A DNA stretch of 64,000 nucleotides, taken from Novosphingobium sp. SG707. GTDB lineage: Bacteria > Pseudomonadota > Alphaproteobacteria > Sphingomonadales > Sphingomonadaceae. A program made the translations under genes and the position numbers. Below are positions 33,580 through 41,902 of this stretch, one piece after another (positions within the stretch are counted from its first letter, which is position 1; each line of letters begins with the position of its first letter). Under the pieces are notes generated by a model that made no database searches, had not been told where the DNA came from, and saw only the letters and a program-made list of their open reading frames with translations. The stretch spans positions 62,001 through 126,000 of the forward strand of contig NZ_JAAZQL010000007.1 in NCBI RefSeq assembly GCF_012275515.1, written 5' to 3'.

Positions 33580-34920
33580 TCAGCTCATCACCGCCATAAT
33601 GTCGCTCAACGATCCCAGCGCAAAGCCCACGGCGATATCGGAAATGCCATAGGGCAGCAGCAATTGGTTGCCCCCCGTCAGCATCCCGCCGCAACTGTAA
33701 ACCACATTGGGCACATAGCCCGCGCGGTCGGCATTTTCCGCCGTCAGGATGGGTTCGGCGGAACGGGCGATCACCTTGCTGGGATCATCCCGGTCCAGCA
33801 GGCAGCAGCCAAGCGCGTATTTGCGCATCGCCCCCACCCCATGCGTGATCACCAGCCAGCCTTCGGGCGTCAGGATCGGGCTGCCGCAATTGCCGATCTG
33901 GATGAACTCCCACGGAAAGCGGGGCTCCATCAGCAGGATGCCTTCATCATCCCATGTATCCACCCAGTTGGAACGCAGGAGATAGAGGTTCTTGCCGTCC
34001 TGTCGGCCGATCATGCAATATTGCCCGCCGATCTTTTCCGGAAACAGCGCCATGCCCTTGTTGCGCCCGGCGCGCCCCTGAATAGGGGTCAGCTGAAACT
34101 GGCGGAAATCGCGTGTGCGCAACAATTCCGACCGGATAGAGCGGCCCGAATAGGCAGTATAGGTGCCCAGCCATTCGAAATCGCCGTCGCCATGGTCCAT
34201 CCGCACCAGCCGCAAATCCTCCAGACCATTGGCCTGCTGCTCGGTGATGGGAAAGATCACCGTGTTCGACAGCGTGCTTTCCGGGTGGCACTGGACGGTG
34301 ACGGTGCAATTGGCATCGTTGCGGGCGCAGGTGTCGGTGCGCTGGACGCTGGTGGCAAAGGCGGATTCCGGCCAGAGCAGGAAACGCCCGTCCGGCTCGA
34401 TGATCCCCTCGCGAAAGGCGATCGAGCTGATATGCCCCTCGCCCACCGCGCGCAGCGACAGGATGAAGCGCATGGCCCCGTCCTCCATGCCCGACTGGTT
34501 GGGGCTGGGCACGATGGACGGGTTCATCAGCGCCGCCGCCGCATAGGTATATTCATGGCAGAAGAAGGCGCCGATCAGACGGCACCGTGCTTCCGACAAT
34601 CCATGACCGTCCAGATGCAGGCTTTCGGCCACTTCGCGATAGCGCGCCTCGAACAGATGCTCGGTTTGCCAATGGCGATTGCCAAAGTCGCGGATCACCA
34701 CATCATATTCATGGGCCACCTGCTCCTCGCTCAGGCCCATGACATCGCACACAAGGCGCAGCGCACGCCCCTCGGGCGCGTTGGTCGCCTGCCACCCTAA
34801 GTGAAACGGCCTCAGCACCACCCGGGACGGGTCGGCGTGAAGTCTTTGTTCAAGTATGCGCAGCGGACTGCGGGCGAGACTATCCGATGGAGTTTCCAAG
34901 ATCGGTTCCAGCTTTAGCAT
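33580..34920 (-). CDS. GH130-family glycoside phosphorylase-like protein
   Basis: A 446-residue five-bladed beta-propeller of the GH130 family, which contains mannoside phosphorylases and mannosidases. The diagnostic NGLEDLRLVRM with its catalytic aspartate lies at about residue 235, followed by GTYTAYSG and the later KGMALFPEKIGGQYCMIGRQD. It overlaps the upstream glycosyltransferase gene by 41 bases, which means one message and a shared pathway. A role in making or recycling a mannose-containing glycan is inference; the exact substrate is unknown. Confidence 0.85.
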   Translation of the reverse strand: MLKLEPILETPSDSLARSPLRILEQRLHADPSRVVLRPFHLGWQATNAPEGRALRLVCDVMGLSEEQVAHEYDVVIRDFGNRHWQTEHLFEARYREVAESLHLDGHGLSEARCRLIGAFFCHEYTYAAAALMNPSIVPSPNQSGMEDGAMRFILSLRAVGEGHISSIAFREGIIEPDGRFLLWPESAFATSVQRTDTCARNDANCTVTVQCHPESTLSNTVIFPITEQQANGLEDLRLVRMDHGDGDFEWLGTYTAYSGRSIRSELLRTRDFRQFQLTPIQGRAGRNKGMALFPEKIGGQYCMIGRQDGKNLYLLRSNWVDTWDDEGILLMEPRFPWEFIQIGNCGSPILTPEGWLVITHGVGAMRKYALGCCLLDRDDPSKVIARSAEPILTAENADRAGYVPNVVYSCGGMLTGGNQLLLPYGISDIAVGFALGSLSDIMAVMS

Positions 34921-37207
34921 AAGGCCTTGCTTCCCGGTTCATTGCGGCAAGTGCGTAATGGCTCAGTTGAAACGCGAGGATGGATTCCGCGCCGCTGTTT
35001 TCATTGCGGCCGCGCGGCGTCACACCATCGCAGCAGCGTCCGCTGGCCAGATCAGCCATCACCACGCCGCGGTCATTCGCGCCAAAAAACCACTGATAGG
35101 CCTGATGGGCCTGACGGACCCACATCTCGTCGCCCGAGGCCATCCAGGCCGCGCGCGCCGCCTCGATGGCCGCCTGCGCCTCCAGCGGTTGCTGGTCGAA
35201 CGGCTTCCAACCCCCATGCTGATCGAAACTTTCCGATCCCACCGGGCGAAAGAAACCCTGGGCCGAGGTCTGGCAATCCATGATCCATGCCAGCGTTTCC
35301 AGCCCGGTGTCGATCCAGTCCTGCCGCCCCATCATCAGCCCCCCTTCGATCAGGGCCTGACACAGGCGCGGATTGTCATAGGCCAGCCCCGGCTCGAACC
35401 AGAGCCATCCGGGCCGACGAAACATCGAGACAAGACGGGTCAGGGATTCGCATGTCTCAACAACCAGTTCACCCGCGAGCGCATTCGACCATCCGCTGCG
35501 CAGCAGGGCGCAGCAGCCCAGCGTGCTGAAGGCAAGCGCGCGTGGGGAATCCAGATCCGTCATGCGCGGGATCATCTCGTCCAGCAGGCGCCCGGCCCAC
35601 ATCCGCAATTCCCCAATGGGGCTCTGTTCGCAGGTGTGACCCAGAGCCCACAGGGCGCGCCCGTTGGAATCCTGCGAACCGATGGTTTCGCACCATTGCC
35701 GGTCAAAGCGCATGAAGTTGCGAAAGCGTCCCGCATCCGGGTTCCACGCATGAAAGAGGAAACCGCCGTAAATGCCGCTCCACCGCATCCGCTCGGCCTC
35801 GGGCAGGCCCCGGGCCACATTCATCAGCATCAGCGCGCGGGCATTGTCATCGGTGCAATAGCCATGGCGACGGTCGGGCACCGGGCCCACGGCATGCTGC
35901 AACATGCCGGTGGCATCGCTCATGTTCCATACGGCCGCCAGTTCGGGCACCACGGTCGGCTCCACCCGCTGCGGGCGCGCGGCCAGTGTGTTGCGGACGA
36001 GATGCGCGCTGGCCCGCGCGAAATGGGGCCATGTGGTGCGCCGCCCGCGTTCATAGGCCCGGCGCTGCAATTCCAGCAGGCGCTGCGGGCTGGAAAGCAG
36101 GTCATTGACCGCCTCGGCAATCGCGTCGGGCGCATTGGGCTCGATCAGGCACCCCACCCCATCGGCCAGCAATTCGCGCGCATGGACATAGGGGGTCGAA
36201 ACCACCGCCTTGCCCAAGGCTACGGCGTAGCTGAGCGTGCCGGATGTCGATTGGTCCAGACCGGGATAGGGACTGAGATAGATGTCGCAGCATTCGAGCT
36301 GTTCGAGCAGATCCTCGATAGCCAGAAAGCGGTTTTCCCATAAGATCGCGTGGGAAACGCCCAAAGCCTCGGCCTGCGCCATCAGCCCCTGGCGATAGCT
36401 CTCGCCATCGCGCGCGACCAGCACCGGATGTGTGGCGCCCACGATGCGATAGACCGTTTCGGGATGTTTGCGCAAAATGGCGGGCATGGCCGCGATGGCG
36501 GTTTCCAGCCCCTTGCCCGGCCCCAGCAGGCCAAAGGTGGTCAGCACTTTCCTGCCCGCCAGCCCCATGCGCTGCTTGGCCTTTTGGGCGGTGCGGAAAG
36601 GGCGATCGGGCGCGCCATGCTCGATCACTTCGATGATGCCGCCCGGCGCGCGATAGGTGGACATCAGCAATTGCCGCCCCTGCTGCGACATCACCATGAC
36701 GCGCGAGCAACGGCTGAGCAAATGCTCCATCACCGCGCGCTGTCCCGGCGAGGGTTTGGCCAGCACGGTATGGAATGTGATCAGCACCGGCGCGGCCAGC
36801 CTGTCGACCAGTTCGGCAATCAGCGCCCCGTCGGTCCCGCCGAAAATGCCGAATTCATGCTGAATCCACACCACATCGACCTTGCTGTCATTGATGGCGC
36901 GGGCCGCACGCAGATAGTCCTCGCGCCTTTGCGCGCCGATGACATGGACATCCGCGGCATAGACCAGCCCGGAATCCGGCCCGTCCAGGGCATAGACGTC
37001 AATGTCGACCCCGCCTGCGTGGCGCATCAACTGTTCGCGTACATCGGCGGAAAAGGTGGCTATGCCGCAGCTGCGCGGAGCATAGGTGCCCACAAGCGCC
37101 ACGCGAAGGCGTCTGGCCCCCAGCGCATGGCGCAGCATGAAAGGGACAACTTCGTGGTTGGCGCCCTGTTCGCCCAAAGATGGTGTGCCGGAATTTTCCT
37201 CGCCCAT
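34880..37207 (-). CDS. GT4 glycosyltransferase with C-terminal helical domain
   Basis: A 775-residue two-domain protein. Residues about 33-410 are a GT-B glycosyltransferase: GTYAPRSCGIATFSADVREQL, IQHEFGIFGG, FGLLGPGKGLETAIAAMP and the nucleotide-sugar loop SPYPGLDQSTSGTLSYAVALGKAVVSTPY. Residues about 425-760 are a helical-barrel region (YCTDDNARALMLM, GGFLFHAWNPDAGRFRNFM) like those of glycan-processing domains. The combination with an adjacent GH130 protein recurs in stress islands. Donor and acceptor are unknown; an intracellular or exported mannosyl oligosaccharide is possible. Confidence 0.85.
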   Translation of the reverse strand: MGEENSGTPSLGEQGANHEVVPFMLRHALGARRLRVALVGTYAPRSCGIATFSADVREQLMRHAGGVDIDVYALDGPDSGLVYAADVHVIGAQRREDYLRAARAINDSKVDVVWIQHEFGIFGGTDGALIAELVDRLAAPVLITFHTVLAKPSPGQRAVMEHLLSRCSRVMVMSQQGRQLLMSTYRAPGGIIEVIEHGAPDRPFRTAQKAKQRMGLAGRKVLTTFGLLGPGKGLETAIAAMPAILRKHPETVYRIVGATHPVLVARDGESYRQGLMAQAEALGVSHAILWENRFLAIEDLLEQLECCDIYLSPYPGLDQSTSGTLSYAVALGKAVVSTPYVHARELLADGVGCLIEPNAPDAIAEAVNDLLSSPQRLLELQRRAYERGRRTTWPHFARASAHLVRNTLAARPQRVEPTVVPELAAVWNMSDATGMLQHAVGPVPDRRHGYCTDDNARALMLMNVARGLPEAERMRWSGIYGGFLFHAWNPDAGRFRNFMRFDRQWCETIGSQDSNGRALWALGHTCEQSPIGELRMWAGRLLDEMIPRMTDLDSPRALAFSTLGCCALLRSGWSNALAGELVVETCESLTRLVSMFRRPGWLWFEPGLAYDNPRLCQALIEGGLMMGRQDWIDTGLETLAWIMDCQTSAQGFFRPVGSESFDQHGGWKPFDQQPLEAQAAIEAARAAWMASGDEMWVRQAHQAYQWFFGANDRGVVMADLASGRCCDGVTPRGRNENSGAESILAFQLSHYALAAMNREARPYAKAGTDLGNSIG

Positions 37208-37235
37208 CGCAGATACCTCTTCCCTGTCAGGAGTT

Positions 37236-37262
37236 CAAATGGGCCGGCAACGGAAATGTTCC
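37236..37262 (-). promoter_or_regulatory. Weak EcfG-like promoter before the GT4-GH130 operon
   Basis: On the minus strand GGAAC (37262-37258), 17 bases, ATTTG (37240-37236), about 28 bases before ATG 37207. The minus-35 is exact; the minus-10 agrees only partly with the CTTT(C/G) seen elsewhere. Confidence 0.35.
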
Positions 37263-37324
37263 ATCACAGCGCAAACAACAATTGGAGCGGCAGAAGTCGG
37301 GCGCACCCGTCACCTGTGGCCCCG

Positions 37325-37471
37325 TCACCCGCGGCCGATCCACCAGATCAGCCCCATGCCGATGATCGCCAGCGCCATGCTGACCATCAATATGTAGCGC
37401 ACGATATGGGGGGTTGATCCGGCGCGCACCTTGTTCGTTTCGATGATTACCGGTTCGCCATCCTCTTTCAT
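37325..37471 (-). CDS. 48-residue single-pass membrane protein
   Basis: MKEDGEPVIIETNKVRAGST at the N-terminus is followed by PHIVRYILMVSMALAIIGMG and LIWWIGRG, that is, a short polar head and one transmembrane helix. AGGAG lies seven bases before ATG 37471; an in-frame ATG at 37477 is too close to it. The RAGSTPHIVRY-plus-helix pattern is one I associate with a common tiny protein in sphingomonads and other alphaproteobacteria, function unknown. It lies between stress genes and is short enough to be missed by automated calling. Confidence 0.75.
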   Translation of the reverse strand: MKEDGEPVIIETNKVRAGSTPHIVRYILMVSMALAIIGMGLIWWIGRG

Positions 37472-37659
37472 GATCATTCTCCTGATGCTCCGCCAGAGCG
37501 GCGATCAGGGCGAATTGTCCGTCGCAATCGGCATTCGCCCTTTGGCGCATGAGAGGCTCGTATGGCGGGCTTACGCCGCAGCATCCGGCCTGTTCCCATC
37601 CCCGGCCTCCTGGCTGAGGCCAGCTGTGCAATATTCGGGACATGTGCCCCGAATTCTGC

Positions 37660-37686
37660 CGAACATCCCTTTGGGCCAGGTCTTTC
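37660..37686 (+). promoter_or_regulatory. EcfG-like promoter (one mismatch) before a small membrane protein
   Basis: CGAAC (37660-37664), 17 bases, CTTTC (37682-37686), about 42 bases before ATG 37728. The minus-10 and spacing equal those of the better sites; the minus-35 has one mismatch to GGAAC. Confidence 0.45.
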
Positions 37687-37727
37687 TTTTCAGAACGAAC
37701 CCAACAACCCGCTACGGAGATGCTGTC

Positions 37728-37967
37728 ATGCGATGGATTAACACGGCTCTGAGTATCGTTGGCCTTTACGCCCTCTATCACTGGCTCCGGCCCAACGCGC
37801 AGAAGGCCCCCGCCGCCTTTGCCCCGGGCGAGGAAGCGCCCGAGAATTTCGTGCAGGTCCGCAATGCCGGGCCCGACGCGATGCGTTCGCCCCATGACGA
37901 TTGGGACAAGGTCGATCAGGCCTCCGACGAAAGTTTTCCGGCCAGCGATGCCAGCGCGAAATATTGA
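37728..37967 (+). CDS. Small stress-type protein with DESFPASD motif
   Basis: A 79-residue protein with one N-terminal hydrophobic helix (MRWINTALSIVGLYALYHWL) and an acidic tail that ends DKVDQASDESFPASDASAKY. The ESFPASD motif recurs in small proteins of unknown function in proteobacteria and is usually found in stress-gene clusters. A likely general-stress promoter lies just upstream. It may be anchored in the inner membrane, facing either side. Confidence 0.7.
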   Translation: MRWINTALSIVGLYALYHWLRPNAQKAPAAFAPGEEAPENFVQVRNAGPDAMRSPHDDWDKVDQASDESFPASDASAKY

Positions 37968-38093
37968 CGCGCATGAATAAACCGGCGCCGTCCGCCCACG
38001 CGGGCGGCGTTGTGTTGCACCGGCCGCATGGCCGACCGTCCCTGCCCATTCGCTTTTGCCCGATCCGACCAGCAGCCCGACCAACAGCAAAGA

Positions 38094-38119
38094 GGGCCGG
38101 CTCCCAAAGGAACCGGCCC
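38094..38119 (-). terminator. Terminator of the hemerythrin gene
   Basis: On the minus strand GGGCCGG-TTCC and GGA-G-CCGGCCC form a stem around a TTTG loop, followed by TCTTTGCTGTT. It lies about 20 bases after the stop codon of the hemerythrin gene and fits a Rho-independent terminator. Confidence 0.65.
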
Positions 38120-38139
38120 GATTGTTGAGCGCCGCCATA

Positions 38140-39600
38140 TCAGCGACGATTTTCCCAGCCGCGCCTTGCCGCCTCGGAATGCCCGCGCGGATCGCCCGAC
38201 CATCCGCCATGACGGCCCCGGTGATCATCATCGCGATCATCGCGCCCGCCGCGTGAGGAATAGCTGCGATCATCGTGATCGCGCGAACGGGAACGCCCGT
38301 AGTCGCGGTCATCATAATCCTGACGGCGCGAGGATCCCCGCTCATCCCAACCCCGGCGCGAAGCTTCCGAATGGCCTTCGGAATCGCCATACCATCCGCT
38401 GCGGCCATGATCGGGATTTTCCCAGCCACGGCGCGACGCCTCCGAATGGCCTTCAGAATCGCCGTACCATCCGCTGCGGCCATGGTCGGGATTTTCCCAG
38501 CCACGACGCGAGGCTTCAGAATGGCCTTCGGAATCGCCGAACCAGCCGCCGTGACTGCGGCCCTGACGGCCCGAATCGCGGTCGTCATCCTCATCGCGCC
38601 GATAGCGCTGTTCGCCGCGACGGCCATAATCGCCATCGCCATTGTCATCCCGGCCCGATCCGCGACCGCGGCTGACGAAACGCCCTTCCTCGTCGCGCGG
38701 CCGTTCATTGCCGCGGCGCGATGAGCGATGGTCATCCTCGTCATGGCTGACAAAGCGGCCGCGGTCGTCGCGATCTCGGTCGCGATATTGCTGATAACTA
38801 GCCATTTCCTTCTCCTTCGTGTAACGGGATTGACCCCGTTCTTCTTCGTCGCGCCGGCTCTGGCGCGGTTCATCCCGGCGGGAGCCTTGCTGGGCAAAGC
38901 GACCGAGGGATATGGGGGGTGGGGCCGAAAACGGTCCGGCATCCTCAAGCTGCCTGCGTCTTTCCGTTATCCGCCGGGCCAGATCGGGCGTGTCGATCCC
39001 GCAGGCCTGCGCCTTTTGGAAAATGCCGCCCGATTGCTCTTCTTCGCAGACATGGTGGCGCACCTGTTCAGCCAGCACGCGGAATTTCGCATCGCGATAG
39101 GGGTCGTCGGTCCGGCCATGCAGCAGGTCGCCGATCAGGATCTTGACGCTGTCATGCTCAACCTGGGCCTCATCGAGCGGATCTTCTTCGGAGAAGTGCT
39201 CGCGGCAGGCGGGATAGAAGATTTCTTCTTCAAGGATCGTGTGAATGATCAGCGCCTGCGACGCCCGTTCGATGATGTCACGCCGGCGATTTTCGTCGGC
39301 ATCGTCATATTGCGCGAATAGCTTTTCAACGGCGCGATGGTCGGCCATCAGCAGCGCGCTGACGGCTCCTGCGGATTGGGGCTGCGCTTTCTTCTTCGCT
39401 TCCTCGTCGCCGCCTCGGGCCTGACCGGATGCGGAGGAAGCCTTGGCGGCGGCCTGCGCATTCTCTTCCTTGTCGCGACGTGGGCCTTCTGCCGGGTCCT
39501 GCGCCGTATTGGCATTGGGCTGCTTGCGACCGGCGTTCTGCGCCTTGGTCGCCTCGGCGGTCTTGCCGGCTTCCGATTGTTCGGGCGTGCTGGTAGCCAT
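38140..39600 (-). CDS. Hemerythrin-domain protein fused to a charged repeat protein
   Basis: A 486-residue protein in three parts. Residues 1-80 are low-complexity Ala/Gln/Lys. Residues about 82-190 are a hemerythrin HHE domain with iron-ligand residues in LMADHRAVEKLF, IIHTILEEEIFYP, QVEHDSVK and RHHVCEEE. Residues 266-486, starting at an internal MASYQQYRD, are rich in Arg, Asp, Gly and Ser and hold three tandem 25-residue copies of GW(F/Y)GDSEGHSEASRRGW plus a fourth, degenerate one at the end. Hemerythrins bind oxygen, NO or iron. The internal start has its own ribosome site, so the second part may also be made separately. Confidence 0.85.
   Translation of the reverse strand: MATSTPEQSEAGKTAEATKAQNAGRKQPNANTAQDPAEGPRRDKEENAQAAAKASSASGQARGGDEEAKKKAQPQSAGAVSALLMADHRAVEKLFAQYDDADENRRRDIIERASQALIIHTILEEEIFYPACREHFSEEDPLDEAQVEHDSVKILIGDLLHGRTDDPYRDAKFRVLAEQVRHHVCEEEQSGGIFQKAQACGIDTPDLARRITERRRQLEDAGPFSAPPPISLGRFAQQGSRRDEPRQSRRDEEERGQSRYTKEKEMASYQQYRDRDRDDRGRFVSHDEDDHRSSRRGNERPRDEEGRFVSRGRGSGRDDNGDGDYGRRGEQRYRRDEDDDRDSGRQGRSHGGWFGDSEGHSEASRRGWENPDHGRSGWYGDSEGHSEASRRGWENPDHGRSGWYGDSEGHSEASRRGWDERGSSRRQDYDDRDYGRSRSRDHDDRSYSSRGGRDDRDDDHRGRHGGWSGDPRGHSEAARRGWENRR
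38323..38547 (-). repeat. Three tandem 75-bp repeats
   Basis: Three consecutive 25-codon units encode GWFGDSEGHSEASRRGWENP-DHGRS, the same with Tyr at position 3, and a third with an altered tail. A fourth, separated copy ends the protein at 38143. The nucleotide copies differ at several third positions, so the duplication is not recent but is still readable and could change copy number by slippage. Confidence 0.85.
38805..38820 (-). promoter_or_regulatory. Internal ribosome site and start codon within the hemerythrin gene
   Basis: On the minus strand AAGGAG (38817-38812) lies six bases before an in-frame ATG (38805) that starts MASYQQYRD. The bases are translated as KEKEM in the long protein. 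The arrangement suggests that the repeat protein was, or still is, a separate gene whose upstream neighbour lost its stop codon. Confidence 0.6.
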
Positions 39601-39963
39601 CAGGCTCTCCTCCTTTTGGATCTGGCGGATCCGGAACCGGCAGAGGTTTTTTGCTCTGCCGTTGTGGGGGAGAACAGCGCGGGGTCGGGTTCGATCCGCG
39701 ATCCTTGCACAGGTTAGCATGATCCTTTCGTGCCCGCCCGAAAGTCAATGCACCGGCAATTAGGCACGGCTGAACGCCTGTTTTGCCCCTTCTTAACATA
39801 TGTGAATCCGCGCGTGATATTTCGCGTCCACACAGCAATCCGAACGATGTGCCTTGCCGGGACAGATGTTTCAGGAGGCAGACAATCCGACAACTGAGAC
39901 GATCCAAAGTCTAAGCCAGTCCGATCATCTCCCTTCTGAAATATTTCTTCGACTTGTCGCAGG
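39601..39963. other. Gene-free stretch
   Basis: About 360 bases between the divergent hemerythrin and Crp/Fnr genes. It includes a TTGACT (39745-39750 on the minus strand) without a convincing minus-10, and an AT-richer block at 39780-39840. No open frame looks real. I found no exact GGAAC promoter toward the hemerythrin gene. Confidence 0.4.
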
Positions 39964-40686
39964 ATGATCTTTGCCCCGGTTCTGAGGCTGACATCTTTTC
40001 ATCAGGAAACATCTTCAGGCACGGGGGTGCTGATCATGATCTCGACAACTGCGGAAATGACGCGCGCGCGCTATGAAATCCGCCGCCACAAGCATCTGGC
40101 GCGTCGCCACGAACACACCGACCGGCTCTTTCGCATAGAGGACGGCTGGGCGTGCCAATATCGCCTGCTGCCCGACGGGCGACGGCAGATCATCGCCCTG
40201 TTCCTGCCCGGCGATTATTGCGAGGCGCAATGGGTGCTCACGGGTCAGGCCAACTGGCCGATTGTGGCCCTGACCGACATGTTCGTGACGGAAATCCCGT
40301 TTCACGACATCCGCGCCCGTCATGCCGCCCATAATTCCCAGGAACCCGATGGCATGAAGAGCCTACTCGGATCGATCATGCACACATTGAAGAGCCATGA
40401 GAAATGGATCGTCAATCTGGGCCGGATGAGCGCCACCGAGCGGATCTGCGCGCTGCTGCATGATCTGGTCGAGCGCCTGCGGCCCAGCGGCAAGGTGGTT
40501 TCCAACCATTGCCCGATGCCGCTGACGCAATATGATCTGGCCGATATCGTCGGCATCTCTTCGGTTCACGTCAACCGCGTGCTCCAGATGCTGCGCGGCG
40601 AAGGGGTGATTTCGCTGGAGGCCGGGCGCCTGGCCCTGCTCAATCCGGTGGAATTGCGCAGGCTGGGGGGCCCGGCCCATGTTTGA
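39964..40686 (+). CDS. Crp/Fnr-family regulator
   Basis: About 240 residues if it starts at 39964, or 216 if at ATG 40036. The cyclic-nucleotide-like sensor domain shows RLLPDGRRQIIALFLPGDYCEAQWV, and the C-terminal helix-turn-helix is PLTQYDLADIVGISSVHVNRVLQMLRGEGVISLEAGRLAL. There are no Fnr-type N-terminal cysteines, so oxygen sensing through iron-sulfur is unlikely. Such short Crp-like proteins are numerous in sphingomonads. It converges on a second Crp/Fnr gene with only four bases between the stops. Confidence 0.85.
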   Translation: MIFAPVLRLTSFHQETSSGTGVLIMISTTAEMTRARYEIRRHKHLARRHEHTDRLFRIEDGWACQYRLLPDGRRQIIALFLPGDYCEAQWVLTGQANWPIVALTDMFVTEIPFHDIRARHAAHNSQEPDGMKSLLGSIMHTLKSHEKWIVNLGRMSATERICALLHDLVERLRPSGKVVSNHCPMPLTQYDLADIVGISSVHVNRVLQMLRGEGVISLEAGRLALLNPVELRRLGGPAHV

Positions 40687-40690
40687 CGGA

Positions 40691-41404
40691 TCAAAAGGGC
40701 ATTTGCAGATAGCTGGGGCGAAACCCGCAGGCCTGGGCCAGACGGAGCGGATCGGGAATCTCGATGAATTGCTCGCGCCACTGGATCAGGTCGGCGCGGC
40801 GCATCTGTTTGATCACGCGGTTGACATGCACCGTGCTGACCCCCGCCGCCTCGGCCAGGTCGATCTGGGTCAGCGGACAGAAATATCCGCTGCCCTCGGT
40901 CATGCCCACGGCCTTGAGCCGCAGGTATAATTCGCAGATCAGACAGCCGATCCGCTCCGGCGCGGCGCGCGCCCCCAGATTGACGGTCCATTCGCGCTGA
41001 ATGGCCAGCGAGATCTGGGCGTCCATCGCCAGAGCCCGGCGAATATTGATCGATTCCTGTTCGATGGCATCGAGCTGTTCGGGGTGGACCATCGCGCAAT
41101 GCAGATCATCAATCGCCGCGATCGAATGATCCAGCCGCATTGTCATGATCGCCTGTGGGATGCACAGATCACCGGGCAAAAGAAAGCCGACGATCTGACG
41201 TCGGCCATTCTCCAAAATCTTGTACCGCGCAGCCCAGCCTTCCATGACGATCTTGACAAAGGTCGGACGGGTGCCTTCGCGGATCATGTCCTGCCCCGCC
41301 CCGACAAACAACGTCTGCGATCTGAGCATATAGGCGAGCAATTGTTCATCGCGGTCGGTAAGATCGACAAAATGCCCAAGTTTGCGGCCCATCATCGAAC
41401 GCAT
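40691..41404 (-). CDS. Crp/Fnr-family regulator
   Basis: A 237-residue regulator with the sensor domain (IREGTRPTFVKIVMEGWAARYKILENGRRQIVGFLLPGDLC) and the helix-turn-helix CPLTQIDLAEAAGVSTVHVNRVIKQMRRADLIQW. Cysteines are scattered and do not form an Fnr cluster. It is similar in type to the convergent gene next to it, and the two may be distant duplicates. Targets are not apparent from position. Confidence 0.87.
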   Translation of the reverse strand: MRSMMGRKLGHFVDLTDRDEQLLAYMLRSQTLFVGAGQDMIREGTRPTFVKIVMEGWAARYKILENGRRQIVGFLLPGDLCIPQAIMTMRLDHSIAAIDDLHCAMVHPEQLDAIEQESINIRRALAMDAQISLAIQREWTVNLGARAAPERIGCLICELYLRLKAVGMTEGSGYFCPLTQIDLAEAAGVSTVHVNRVIKQMRRADLIQWREQFIEIPDPLRLAQACGFRPSYLQMPF

Positions 41405-41510
41405 CGCATCACCCTAACTGGCAAAGACCGGGCGCCGGGTTGCCGGCCCCGACACTCCGGCCCCGAAAACCCCGGCCCCGATACCCCGGCCCCGATACCC
41501 AGGCATGGAA

Positions 41511-41873
41511 TCAGGCGTCGCCGCCCAATGCGATGACATCCGGGCCGCCCTTTTGCTGCCCCTGATCGGCCGATCCGTGCCGGTCGGCCAGAGACTCTCC
41601 GCCTTCCTCTTCCTCCAGCAAGGCGGCATTGGCCGCATTGGCCGAGAGCCGGACGCGCTGCCCCTCCACCGCCGCGACCAGCCCGACCGAGATATAGTGA
41701 TGATGGCCGCCCGAACCCCGCGAGGGGGCCGCCCCCTCCTGCCCCGCATGGGATCCGCTGTCGGCCAGCGTCAGCTTGATCCGCTTGCCTTCAACCCGGT
41801 CGACCGTGCCAAGATGGACCCCATCGGCGCCCACGATTTCCATATGTTCCCTGATTGCGCTGAGATCGGTCAT
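41511..41873 (-). CDS. DUF2171 protein
   Basis: A 120-residue protein whose N-terminus reads MTDLSAIREHMEIVGADGVHLGTVDRVEGKRIKLTL, the DUF2171 (PRC-barrel-like) pattern, followed by HHHYISVGLVAAVEGQRVRLS. The C-terminal tail is acidic and then Gly/Gln-rich. Function unknown; frequent in stress clusters. It follows the SRPBCC gene with 29 bases between, so it is probably the last gene of a three-gene operon. Confidence 0.82.
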   Translation of the reverse strand: MTDLSAIREHMEIVGADGVHLGTVDRVEGKRIKLTLADSGSHAGQEGAAPSRGSGGHHHYISVGLVAAVEGQRVRLSANAANAALLEEEEGGESLADRHGSADQGQQKGGPDVIALGGDA

Positions 41874-41902
41874 GTCCTTCTCCTTCACTGTTTGCCCTCG
41901 GC

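Noticed and set aside
38323..38547. Tandem 75-bp repeats as a CRISPR array
   Set aside because: The units are contiguous, in frame and coding, with no unique spacers.
37227..38948. Minus-strand frame of 573 codons rich in Ala, Met, Ile and Arg
   Set aside because: It runs in another frame over the hemerythrin repeat region and the small membrane protein genes. Its Ala-Met-Ile-rich composition is that of a repeat-region shadow and it has no ribosome site or family.
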